DNA of 64,000 bases from Calcarisporiella thermophila CBS 279.70. Lineage: Eukaryota > Calcarisporiellomycota. The position numbers and the translations under genes are program-made. Below, one piece after another: positions 21,154 to 32,429 of this stretch. Where the stretch lies: assembly GCF_041956535.1 (NCBI RefSeq), contig NW_027192215.1, positions 1 through 64,000 on the forward strand, read 5' to 3'. Every line of letters starts with the position of its first letter. The first letter of the stretch is position 1. Under the pieces are notes generated by a model. That model worked only from the letters and a program-made list of their open reading frames with translations. It was not told the origin of the DNA and made no database searches.

Positions 21154-22728
21154 TTAATATTTATTGCGAAGATAATCTAAATAATCACACTTTTCATCCA
21201 TAATATTCACTGGGTCCAGCTCTAAACTGAGGCCCGGTTCTTGAAGTACAATTCGTTTTCGAGTCGTTGTATAATCTGGCCATTCTAACTGATCCTTGCA
21301 GTTTGGATTACCGGTTTTGGCAAAACAAACCCAGTAGTTAATTATCTCTTTAGAGAGAATCCAGTCGCTCTTAGTAAAAACCAATGTCAACGGCTTGACA
21401 GTCAGTGTGTCCGGCCATAGATATGCTATATCCAGTGAATGACCAGCATGTAATGGGCGCGGACCTAACTTCAGAAGCACCGTCTCTTGATTAAACCGAT
21501 AACGATAATGTTTACTTATTGCGTATTTAGCCAATAAGTGTTCCGGACATTTAAACAATATATCGCCCATTAGCTCAACTGCTCGAGTATACCCCGACGA
21601 ATATTGATTCTCCGGATAATATGTACTTAATTTTTTGATATCTTGCTCTTGTATTCCTGGGACTATTCCGCGAAGAATCTGTGTCCAGTCCCTAAATGGA
21701 TTATAGATGATCATCATGAATATAGAGGCCTCATTAGTAGTTATTCCGGATAATATTGGTATGGGTGAAATGAAGCCTTCTTTTAACATATCCCCCGGTT
21801 TCATTGGAAGAAGAACGCCATCGACAATCGGACTGGTGGGAACACTGGATATCAATAACTCTACAGGTCCTCGGATCAGCTTATAAGTGGACAGTAGTAC
21901 GGGCCAAGATATTTTTTGCATGCATTCGATTAACTTTGTAGAATTACTACTTGTACAGCCTAACCTGCGAACTACTTTATCGAGTACGCTCTGATAATAT
22001 CTCGCATCGCCGATCATTGTGGTTGGACCAGCGGACATCATTATTGCCTTATGAAATGGTCGACTTGTCGAGTTGTGATACATGAGAAGATGCAATCCAA
22101 TTGCACCTGCTCCCGAAGATTCACCAAATAATGTGACATCCTTTGGGTTTCCTCCAAATAGGTGAATATTTTTCTGCACCCATTCGAGGGCAAATTGCTG
22201 ATCATTAAGTTGAATATTGGCAGCCCCCTCTTTTATCCCCGCTTCAGTTGCAAAGTAGCCGAAAATATTAGAGCGAAAATTGATACTCACGAGTACAACT
22301 GAGTTTCCTGTTGTTCTCACAAAACCTTCCCCATTATACGAACTTGAATCCCCAAATTCATAAGTTCCACCAAATACCCACACCATCACAGGATATGGAT
22401 GACCAGGCGTCATATCAGGAGTCCATACATTGAGCGTTAGACAATCTTCGTCCATTAGATATGGAATAGGGAGGAACTGAGGGCACATCGGCCCAAACTT
22501 CGTAGCTTCTTTAAGCCGATTAGATCTGGTTGGGGGTTGCGGTGGCCTGAAGCGAAGGTCCTTGACCGGAGGTTCAGCATACGGAACTCCTAAGAATTGG
22601 TACAAACCATTTTTCTTAAATCCCTTGAATACTCCATTTTCGAGCACTACTCTAGCCTCTTCTTGCGCATATGCATATTTCAGGTGGATGTTAAGTAGAA
22701 ATAGAATATAGACACATATGGAATACAT
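21154..22728 (-). CDS. Secreted type-B carboxylesterase, copy 2
   Basis: 524 aa from the ATG at 22728. An earlier in-frame ATG at 22779 would add 17 residues, but the chosen start aligns with copy 1 (MYSIC..YIL). Signal peptide at 1-21. Triad context: Ser204 in FGESSGAGA, Glu in SGITTNEAS, His in HAGHSLDIAYLW; EDCLTLNVWTP is also present. It is closely similar to copy 1 along the whole length. It keeps the canonical Glu beside the nucleophile, so it looks the more conventional enzyme of the pair. Confidence 0.92.
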   Translation of the reverse strand: MYSICVYILFLLNIHLKYAYAQEEARVVLENGVFKGFKKNGLYQFLGVPYAEPPVKDLRFRPPQPPTRSNRLKEATKFGPMCPQFLPIPYLMDEDCLTLNVWTPDMTPGHPYPVMVWVFGGTYEFGDSSSYNGEGFVRTTGNSVVLVSINFRSNIFGYFATEAGIKEGAANIQLNDQQFALEWVQKNIHLFGGNPKDVTLFGESSGAGAIGLHLLMYHNSTSRPFHKAIMMSAGPTTMIGDARYYQSVLDKVVRRLGCTSSNSTKLIECMQKISWPVLLSTYKLIRGPVELLISSVPTSPIVDGVLLPMKPGDMLKEGFISPIPILSGITTNEASIFMMIIYNPFRDWTQILRGIVPGIQEQDIKKLSTYYPENQYSSGYTRAVELMGDILFKCPEHLLAKYAISKHYRYRFNQETVLLKLGPRPLHAGHSLDIAYLWPDTLTVKPLTLVFTKSDWILSKEIINYWVCFAKTGNPNCKDQLEWPDYTTTRKRIVLQEPGLSLELDPVNIMDEKCDYLDYLRNKY

Positions 22729-24982
22729 TTGATAGGACGATACAAGAGGATAAAAAATGCAGCAAGAGAAAGATCCCACATCGCGTTGTTCAACCTAATT
22801 TTGGGTTTTCGGCAAATACGATTTAAGAAAACTGTCTGAGACACAATTTCTAAAATCAATGAAATTGGATCAAAGTACTGGCGTGGCGATTTATGTCGGG
22901 TATACGTCCTGCAAATAAATCGAAACTTTAGAGATTACAAGGGTAAGTTTAGTACTGAACAAACATCTTTTGATATAATGATCTACAGCTGCGGAAATAA
23001 AAAAAAATTATTGTTGGTAGCAAATGCAGGGGTGAGGATTTCAATGGACTGTAAAATCACTTTTATTAAGATTTATATGATTCTTAATTTCCAGCCCGTG
23101 GAAACGGATTATTAGATATTTTGAATTATCGAGTCCAAATTGAAAATAGGTTTCTACGCGATAAAAAATTGTAAGGACAATAAATTGATTGATAGATTTA
23201 ACATTAGCTCTGCCACATGCAATACTTTTATTTCTTTCATGGTATTATAATTGTTAGTCCTCCTTCATCTATAGTTCGATTCAGCATTAAAATGGTGGTT
23301 TTGAAAATGTTATAGATGGAAGAAAACTTTGCTAGCGTTTATGGAAAAAGTATTTAATAATGCTTTGAAGTTCATAGCAGCAACAATAGGAACAGATATG
23401 TCTATTATTAAATTTTAACTTGAAATATGTGACCTATATGTCTCAATATAAGTGATAGTTGAAGCTACAAGCTATTGAGACAAGAATGATACTGTAAAAT
23501 TCAATACGCACTACCTTAGGTCACTAATGTCAAAATTCTATAATATTAAGAGTAGATGCAAGCAAATGATGATGCTATCAAAAACAATTCAAATCAGTGT
23601 TTTTGTGATAGTAGAGTAGCAATCAAATACGTGAAATTAAAGTTTGGCCAAAGCCACCATTTAGATTGGCGCCTCGTATTTTAGGCTCTTTCCGTACCAA
23701 TGCAGAGGTTCAGAATTCTATCCCCATCGTGATCACATTACATTCATACACTCTGCTAAAACGGTTGCTAAAATGAACAAAGAAACTTATTCCTAAATTA
23801 CATTGTATCCTATCGTCACCGAAATATAATGTGCCTGAAACTTATACTTTCCTACTCTTAAAGACAAAGAATAATCTCACTTTTTTGTATTTTACATTAA
23901 AACAATATATTTCATTGTCTCAGACCACTTTTCTCAACCAAACAATACTATTTTTATTTTACTTCAATAAGGAGTGACTTGTTTATAGAAGCTCTTTAAT
24001 TTTCGTATCATTTCAGCCACAGATCTTGTCACAATATATAGAATATATAATATAACCCAAAAATCATGTACAAGCCTTATTGCACCTCAAACTAAGATAT
24101 ATACTGTATATATATAATAATTTGGGTAGGATTTGGATGTGTTTCACCATAACATATCTTCAAGAGAAATTTCTCACAATAATTTTAAATGCACGATAAT
24201 AATATCTGGTGATCCATCAGTATGGTTGTATTATTGATCCAATCTTGTGGTTAAAACCTCTCAAAGAGTTGAAGATACTGCAATAGGTTCACATTATAAG
24301 CCGCTTGACTCCCTTTTACCCGAATGTATTTCATATTCGAACCAAACTATTTGAATGAAAATATCTATATATCTATATCTACGATGGAGGGAATAAGAGT
24401 CGAGTTATATTAACATAGGTGAAGATATCTGAAAGTGGAATGAGATATTGTATTCGCCTTATTAATTGTGAATAACGCAGAATCAATAACGCATAAACAT
24501 AATAACAAAATAGAGCTTCTACTATAGCGGGAAAACTTGTATCTAACAAATAATAGGTGAAATTTCGTTCTGGTGATTTCATTCAAGTCTTGCAGGCTTA
24601 TTGTGCCAAACATTCAAACTTTCATGGATCTAGGTAAATCGTCACATTCTCAAGCGAACAATGTCAAACTGACACATTTATACTGAAGAAACCAGAGAAA
24701 TGATCTTTCGAAAATGTGGCTTTTTTATTTGTTCCCGAATTTTTTTCAAACTATTCACCTCATGCAAATTATACAACGTAGTTCGCGGGTGGTGAAACCA
24801 ACCTTTTATATTAAATACACGAGTGGTGTGTAAAGCCACGATAGTTAACTCGGCGTGTATGCATTTTCGAATCTTCGTCCTTTCGCTCAGTTAAAAGCTC
24901 CTCTCTCTCCACCTTCCGTGCTCACATTATTCTCAATTTCTTCTTTTTTGCTCATAGAGTGTTATATATAGTAATTACACCG
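22729..24982. other. Large AT-rich intergenic region
   Basis: About 2.25 kb with no supported gene. All frames are short; the two overlapping 67-codon minus frames near 24.4-24.6 kb are not credible. Confidence 0.5.
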
Positions 24983-25873
24983 ATGGCCGCATTTGATCGC
25001 TTTTATATTGGCATTCTTGCTTCTGTCGTTACAATATGTTTGATGAATATCCGCATTCTTCTCGCTCGCCCTCGGCTATTCCTCACCAAGGCTGGAGTCG
25101 CACATTTTCTCTCCAATTTATTTGCAATGTGTGCAGGTCTGGACTTGACCATTAACGAATCTCTGTTGAATTCTATGTGCACGCTAGAACTGGGATTTGG
25201 CTGCGGACTTGTTCATGTATCCAAGTTGCTTAATCACTTGATCCTCTTCTGGCGTTGCAGTGTCGTCACACATCAGCATCCTATATTGAGCTATTCTTTC
25301 TATGGGCTTGTGATTTGCAAAATAACGGCTGTCGCGGCTCATTGCTCTCTCATGAAACCATTCTATGACAGCGTTGCTCGTCTTTGCCTTGATAAGTTAG
25401 AGCCTATATCCACTCTTTCCACTTTTACCCTCGACATGGTCATCGATTTCTCCCTCACCCTCTTATTTATGATCAAAATCTATGACCAAATCCGCAAAAG
25501 TAATCGATACACGTGTGCGCCAGCCGCGAAGATGCAGCGCCTCTTCCGGGAATATGTCTTCGAAGCCATCCCTATGCTGTCTTTATCCATTTGTCTTAAT
25601 GCTATAATTGTGTCTGATGCCCTTGCCGAATATACGCTCATCATTATCTACACCGATCTCATCCTGCAATTGCGCCTTACTAACGATCTCCTTGTTCTTA
25701 ATCGTCTGACCGACAATTCAGTTTCAAGTCCTCAAACTTCCAATGCGAGCCAGGAACAACGCTCAACTCGAAAATTCGACCCTCCGGAGCACTTATCACT
25801 AGAAGAGAATGGCCATCGAGATGATAACCGTCGAGAGGATATTCGTCGGGATACACGACAAGAAATTGTCTGA
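24983..25873 (+). CDS. Predicted seven-helix membrane protein, family unknown
   Basis: 296 aa from the ATG at 24983, intronless. Seven hydrophobic stretches are visible: FYIGILASVVTICL, VAHFLSNLFAMCAGL, ELGFGCGLVHVSKLLNHLILFW, YSFYGLVICKITAVAAH, DMVIDFSLTLLFMIKIY, IPMLSLSICLNAIIVSD and YTLIIIYTDLILQL. A hydrophilic tail of about 55 residues follows, rich in Asn, Ser, Arg and Asp, with RREDIRRDTRQE near the end. The layout resembles a membrane receptor, but there is no diagnostic GPCR motif. It is unrelated at first sight to the receptor candidate at 6272..7246. Confidence 0.65.
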   Translation: MAAFDRFYIGILASVVTICLMNIRILLARPRLFLTKAGVAHFLSNLFAMCAGLDLTINESLLNSMCTLELGFGCGLVHVSKLLNHLILFWRCSVVTHQHPILSYSFYGLVICKITAVAAHCSLMKPFYDSVARLCLDKLEPISTLSTFTLDMVIDFSLTLLFMIKIYDQIRKSNRYTCAPAAKMQRLFREYVFEAIPMLSLSICLNAIIVSDALAEYTLIIIYTDLILQLRLTNDLLVLNRLTDNSVSSPQTSNASQEQRSTRKFDPPEHLSLEENGHRDDNRREDIRRDTRQEIV

Positions 25874-25894
25874 TACTTGCTATTTTACCCACTA

Positions 25895-25939
25895 TTCTTC
25901 TTCTTCTCCTCCTCCTCTTCTTCCTCCTCCTCCTCCTTC
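25895..25939 (+). repeat. CTT/CTC triplet microsatellite
   Basis: A run of TTC and TCC/CTC triplets begins 21 bp after the stop codon of the seven-helix gene, in its 3' UTR. Confidence 0.8.
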
Positions 25940-26280
25940 ATGGTTTTTATTCACTTCCAAATTTGCTGGATTTGAATATATATTGAGCTTATTCATTATC
26001 CCTTTTGTGATGCCATGTGGAAATATCAAATATATTGTATTTTGAATTCGCTATTTATGCATTTGTATTTCACGAAAGTTATTTGTTACTAGTTTGATAG
26101 CTAATCAATATATTAACTATAATACATATTAGCCTTTTATGATACAATTGAAATGAATTGTGCGTAGAGTACTGTAGCTACTCCCATAAATAAACTGAAA
26201 ATAGGAGCATCCAGCGCTCTTTAAAATTTATATCATTCTATGAAGCTAATTAAGCTTCAAATCACTCAAACAAAAAACTC
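25940..26280. other. Intergenic (convergent gene ends)
   Basis: 3' flanks only, nothing further seen. Confidence 0.45.
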
Positions 26281-27252
26281 CTATCCAGTAAGTCGCTGTG
26301 CACCATCGATCCTAATATTTGTACCATTTAAATAGCGATTCTCGATGACATGCAGGACCAATTTTGCGAATTCACTTGGTCTCCCGTAGCGATACGGAAA
26401 CCTTAAGAATTGCTGCATGTATGGAAAAATAACGGGATCTTTTTCCGAGAGCATACCAGTCTCTATATTCGAATATTGTAATTGTCAGTGATTCATTTTT
26501 CGATTGATAAGGCCAAAAATTAGAGAGTAGTAGTATATACCAAATGTTCCCGGAGAAATCGTCATCACACGAACACACTTGTCAGCCAATTCCTTTGCCA
26601 GAACTTGTGTCAACGCGTTGATTGCTGCCTTCGAAGCAGTATATGGCAATGTACCAATCAAATTGTCTTCAGCTGTTATTGAAGAAGTAGTGATCAATAC
26701 GCCTCTTTCGCCTAGAATTATGATTACGTTGTTAGATTTTTTTTTTGGATCGATGTTAACTAGTTTTTACCTTCTTCATCAGGTTCAACTCCTACTAGTT
26801 TAGATGCTGCTATTCGACAAATAATGATAGTTCCCATCAAATTAGTTTCTATGTTCTCCCTAATATACTCCATATCCAGTGTTGTCCCATCATCTTCCAC
26901 CAATTTTCTGCCGTTTGCCGGAATCCCCGCGCAATGTACAACGCCACGAAAGGATCCAAATTTTGATATGCCTTTTTCAAGGGAAGAATTAACATTTTCC
27001 TCGGATTTTATGTCAGTTGGTCCAGGCCAAAAGGATCGAGATCCGAGCTCTCTTTCAAGATTAGAGCCTCGCTCTTGACTGCGACCCATTAGAATCACAT
27101 TAGCCCCATTAGCAACAAGAATTCTAGCAGTTGCCTCTCCCAGGCCTCTTGTTCTATGTTAAAAAGGAGTATGAGTCAGTAAGCGAACTAAACTTAAGTA
27201 CAGAATTTACTAACGCCCCCGTGACAGCAAAGGTATTCCCTTGTATTTTCAT
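26281..27252 (-). CDS. Short-chain dehydrogenase/reductase, HSD17B10-like
   Basis: Four exons on the minus strand, 27252..27215, 27153..26771, 26711..26541 and 26462..26281, join in phase to give 257 aa, the standard classical SDR length. The cofactor motif TGATRGLG (residues 11-18) is restored across the first intron. Then come VVHCAGIPA (NAG-like motif), the Ser of ITTSSIT and the catalytic YTASK. The C-terminus [34 protein letters not shown] closely matches 3-hydroxyacyl-CoA dehydrogenase type 2 (HSD17B10), which oxidises 3-hydroxyacyl-CoA or hydroxysteroid substrates in mitochondria. No clear targeting peptide is seen, so the location is uncertain. Confidence 0.87.
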
Positions 27253-28777
27253 ATAGAGTAGGTTATTAAAGCACAAATGAATTTCTCACAGAATCCAGAA
27301 AGATTTACGAATGTTACTTAATGTATACTTCATGAGATAATTCTTTTTTCTAATAGTTTCAGCTAGGGTTTAGTCTTAGTCATTAGTCAAATTGCCTAAG
27401 ATGCTTGGACCTGGTGACATGGACCCATGTTTATTACCTCAAGAATATGACTGTGGGGCATATTAGGTTCTGAAAATATTTCCAATTGGTATTTAATCTA
27501 AACAGAGAACACGTTGTATCCATAAAATACGCATATATTCTTTACAGCACCACTTAAGGTTGCTAGTTGGCATAATAGGCACACTTGATGTCCCCAAGAG
27601 AATTACGAGTACTACTCTATATCAGAGGCAGTTCAGTTTTTGAGCTTTTGTGCCATTACTCTCAACAAGGAGCTTAAATTGAGCATTATTAAAGGTGCAA
27701 TCAAACTTATGGACAAAATTGGGCAGATTTAAAGTCTAATATCACCCCTTTCATTCTGATACAAAACTTTGGAGAGTTTCCAGTGCAGACCCTGGTAGGA
27801 TTACTGCCGAGTTCTTCTAGAAACAATCGGGGAACGTGGTAATAACATAGTAAACTTCTAAAGAATGTGGGTGAAAAAAGTAGAGCACTATATTTTATCC
27901 TCCCGAATCAAGCACCTATCGAATGCCAGCAAAAATTAACAAATTAGTAAATTAAGTTATCTGTGGAAGAGGATATTGAATCAAGCTTGCGGAAAATAGA
28001 GACATTTCAAATTAAAAAAGAAAAACCAGTTTAGCCTACATTGTGCCCAGCACTTGACCCGTCGTTAGCAAATAACATAATTCGAAAATTAAAACTAGGC
28101 CGTCGACTCGATTCAATTTATGGAGATAATTATACTAAGTTGGTTTTGTAGTCGTGGCGATCTTTTTCTCTTAATATGTTTGAAAACAAAAAAAAATATC
28201 CTAGAGTTAAACGCTTGAACTTAATGAATTTGGATCAGGGTTGATAGGACTACTCATTGGATTAGGGAAGAGGGAATATTTCACTGGCTCTGTACTATGC
28301 GACACCAATTATAGCATTAACAGGGTAAAAGTGAGGAACTTTTTCAAGATATTAAACCATGCTCGGATAATGCACATGATATTGTCGAAGCACGAGCGAA
28401 TTCTATAGATAGAAACGATCGATCCTCAAAACTGCTCGGTTGAACCAGATGTGGAAATGTAAAACAATGGCAGAGGCATTGAGTTTCGTGCTTGGTCAGC
28501 GGTCTGTGACATTGGGAATGTTACATCGAATGATTCGGATACTCTGGATTCGCATTTAATCAATATCTCCATAACATTTATTGAGTTTCAATTTCAACAA
28601 GCTTTGACACGGGCTGGAATCTTGATTGATATTTGAAGTGAAAATCTAGGTGAAAATCTACTGTAAACCAGTAACGATGTATTTTATTTTCCATTAATAA
28701 TCCCGATTTCATCCATTCGAATTCCCATTTCATATGCGAAAACTATTCTTCTCTTCCACATTTGCAACCGCGTCGAC
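27253..28777. other. Intergenic
   Basis: About 1.5 kb with no supported gene or repeat. It holds the upstream regions of two divergent genes (SDR and Zn2Cys6 factor). Confidence 0.45.
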
Positions 28778-31119
28778 ATGTATTCTGCTACCCCTCACGA
28801 AGGACATTGTACTAGACAAAAGAAAAGAAGATCCCGACAAGCGTGCATTGGTTGTCGTCGGAGAAAACAAAAATGCGATGGCAATCTGAATGGTTGTTCA
28901 CGCTGCCAATTCTATGGTATTGAGTGCGTCTTCGCTATCCCGCTTGTCCGTAGAGGTCGCCCTCGGAACTTGCTATTGCAGAAACACGAAAACATGTTTT
29001 TCTCGTCTGATTCTGGTGAACAATCCCAAGGCGGCGGTCTCGTTCAGAAGGATCCCACTGATTTTGATCGATACTTCATCGGATTGAATGTGAGTCATGT
29101 ATAATGTTACGAGAAATTATCATTTTATCTGATTTTTATTTTTGTACTTTCTCCTAGCTAATACACACATCCTCTTCTGCTTATTTTCCAATATGGAAAG
29201 TCCGCTGGGCTCAAGAGACGCGAGTTGCTCATGCTCCGGCCGCCCATAACTTTAGCAACCATTTTCTCAGCATTCTCATTAAAAAGATGAGCGCCTTGTC
29301 TTTAGATGAAAATCTCTCCAAGCCTATTAACATTATCACCAACGATCCTCCAACTAAAAATGTTGCCGCGGCGATTTTATTTACGCATAGAGATCCGCTT
29401 AAGTCTATCACACTTCCGATGGCATTGAAATTGATTAATGCGTGGTTCTCGAATCATGCATTTCCCTTAATTCTCAACCGCACGCTCATGATTCAGGATT
29501 ATTGCACCAATCGTATTGATCCTTTTTTATATGCAGCAGTTTTTGGTAAAGGATTGAAATTGGATCCAGACCCCAGGTCGTGGGACCAAGGAACTATATT
29601 CTTGGATTACGCTCAAGCATTGTGGGAAAGAGAACCATACTTTCCTTGTTTATCAAGACTGCAAGGTCTCTATATCCTGGGTGGATATATGGCTTCAGCA
29701 GGAGAGTTCCGAAAATCGTTACCCTTCATAGCGGCCGCTCTTACGATGGCCGTAGAATTGCGAATTCATGAGCAAGATTCGGATCAATTTGACCAAATAC
29801 TTGATCCAGTTGAGCGTGAGCTTCGAAATAACATATGGTGGGCGCTACGCATTTCAATGACCTGGGGAGCATTTCAAATCAACTGTGCCTTAAACGGCAA
29901 AATCATGAATGCATCCATAAAACTACCGGTCAAGAATGAAAATGACTCGGCACTTTTCGCGTTGGATAAGCGATATGGTCAACTACTATATGAAACGGAG
30001 CATATTCATTTGATTCGGTCGTTTCACACTTGCGCTTATCTGACTACCATCACATCAAGTATATGGCAGCGAACAGCTACATCATTCCCCTGCCCATTCA
30101 ATATGCTAGGAATTAAAGTTCCTAAGGAGTCGAATGGCGCACCAACACAATCCAACTTTAGCCTAGGAAACATCTCTGACGACTTGAATAAAACGATAAT
30201 GGCACTACCAACCGACCTTGATCCTGTCTATGCTGCAGAGATGTTGCTATTTCTTCATACTCTCAAGATCCACACACTCTTCATAAGCGAAGGCACCTGT
30301 TCAACTCCGATTCTTAATGTGGATACCATCCCAGAGTATTCTACTTCTGCAGATGTAATTGTGAACCTCTCCGAAATACTACTGGAGAATCCAGAGAGTG
30401 TGCATCTGCACCCCATCATGGCCTTTGGGCTGAACACTAGTGCTAGTATTTACTCCATCATTGCAGGGTCCAGAATTCTCAATATGAAAAAAGAAGCCGT
30501 TGCCAATTTACGTAAGACCATAGGTTTACTCAGTAGCCAAAAAATTTTATATCACGATCCAATAATCGTGCAAACAATTGAGCGCATCTTGTTATATGCC
30601 GATAATGAGCAGATGGAGTTGCAAGCACAAACAGAAAATACAATGGAAATGGTCTTAGTTCCGCGCGTAGGGTTAGGCTCGTTGACTAATGTAGAGAGAG
30701 CCGAAGAAGATGCCACTCAAAATTTTACATTGAATGTTTTATTAATTCGCCCACTGGAGCAATCTGCCTTGAGCTGGTCGACTGAAGCTTCCTTCCCCTC
30801 GTTTTTTACACCAGAGCAGCTCCAGAATCCGTCTAGTAACCCACTGAATGACTCGAAAATAATCGTGTCACCCTCACTCCTTTATTCAACCTCCTCCTAT
30901 ACTGCCGGCGAAGAATATAAAGTAAATTCAGAACAACCATACATTTTATCGGCCAACGTTTCTAACCCAGAGCAAGTTCAGGCTATGGAATCGCTGGACT
31001 CCTCTTTATCGGTCTCGCTTGCCTCTCCAGAACAAAATTTGGCTATTAATATTGAAATCCCAACACTTCTCTCAAGTGCAATTCAGGATGCTTTTCTCAA
31101 TTGCTTAACCCCAACGTAG
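28778..31119 (+). CDS. Zn(II)2Cys6 transcription factor, paralog of 10844..12975
   Basis: Exons 28778..29089 and 29158..31119 join in phase (757 aa). The zinc cluster CIGCRRRKQKCDGNLNGCSRCQFYGIEC shows CX2CX6CX6CX2CX6C spacing at about residues 27-54. The middle region repeats the blocks of the first factor: HRDPLKSITLPM, LILNRTLMIQDYC, RIDPFLYAAVFGK, SRLQGLYILGGYM and ERELRNNIWWALR. The intron falls at the same place, right after an F/FIGL(N/T) sequence. The C-terminal ~150 residues are Ser/Asn/Pro-rich, suggesting a flexible activation region. A nuclear regulator of unknown target genes; the neighbours are an SDR and a secreted peptidase. Confidence 0.88.
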
Positions 31120-32429
31120 ACAACAATACCTTTAAGCTGAAGAAAAATCCATTCCATCTGCTAACATATTATACGGGATTTATGAGATTTGGGCAGAGAC
31201 GAAGCTACTAAGCTGGCTGATAATTGTAGGAAAGGTGTAAACCTCCTAGACAGCCTCTCCCATGAGAATATGGGCACTGGTATGTAGTCTAAAACCAAAA
31301 TACTGGGAGGTATTTAAATGGCTAGCTAGGTTGGATTTCATTAGACGTATTCTTGCACAATAATATATATATAATGAGAAGATTTGCACTGGAATCTCTT
31401 TTCAGGATGCAAAGTTGAGCCTTGTAATTTTCAATTGTAAATTGTGAAATTTTTCTGTAAAGTTTGTGTTCGATCATTTTCCATTTGCTTGTATTTTTTA
31501 ACCATTTATTTAATACTATTAATGAACTCTTAACTTCAGGGGGCAACATTATATTATGAAATGGCTTATCTTTAACAGGTTCGAATTAATCTTTCGTAAT
31601 GCTGGATTTAATGGCTATCTCAGAATGAAGCACTTAGTTTCCAACCTAGTATACAGTATTCTCAAATATGTTTATAACCAATGAAAAAACTTAACTAAGC
31701 GTTACCAATTATTATAGCTAAAGATGATGAAATATTTTATCTACAAAAAAGTTCAGTTTGAATTTATAAGGAATATAAGGAAGGACACTTGGTTTTGCAA
31801 AGAAAAAATAAAGACAAGGTTTATTCTAAAGACAAAAAGGGAAATTGACTAAAGAAAACTAAGGGAAAAGTGACATTGAGTGATTCCTAAAACTAATTCT
31901 GACGAATGATCGTGTGTCTTAAATAATGTAAAAAGGATAAAAGTATAACTAAGCTAAAGTGGGTTTTCATGGGTAAATGCTTGTATTGTTCTTGGCGGAT
32001 GGGTGTTGCTTGGTCTTTGATGGATCAAGGTCGATGCTAAGCAAAGGTTCTAAGGACATTGAACTTGGCTAAGTTCATTTCCTTACAGAATTCACTACAG
32101 AAAAAACCTCTGCATCAAACCTTTTAACAATTAACTGCAAGACTGATAGCTTTTTCATGCAGCTATCTATTAGTTTGAAGTTTATAAATTCAAATAACTT
32201 TAAAAAATATTTTTTGCAAGCTTTCTAAGAATGGTGATGGTTGTAAATTATAGAGTTTAATAGTATCCAATGATTACAAAAAAGTAATTACAACAAAAGA
32301 AAGTGATTACCGAGAGTAAGACTCTCTTTTTTGGAGAAATTAAGAGATTACATAAATTAATATATCTATATGTAATCATAATAAATAGTGGTATACATTA
32401 AATAAATACCGACTTTAGTGGTCGTTAAT
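31120..32429. other. Intergenic (convergent gene ends)
   Basis: 3' flanks of the Zn2Cys6 gene and the convergent peptidase gene. No supported gene. Confidence 0.45.
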
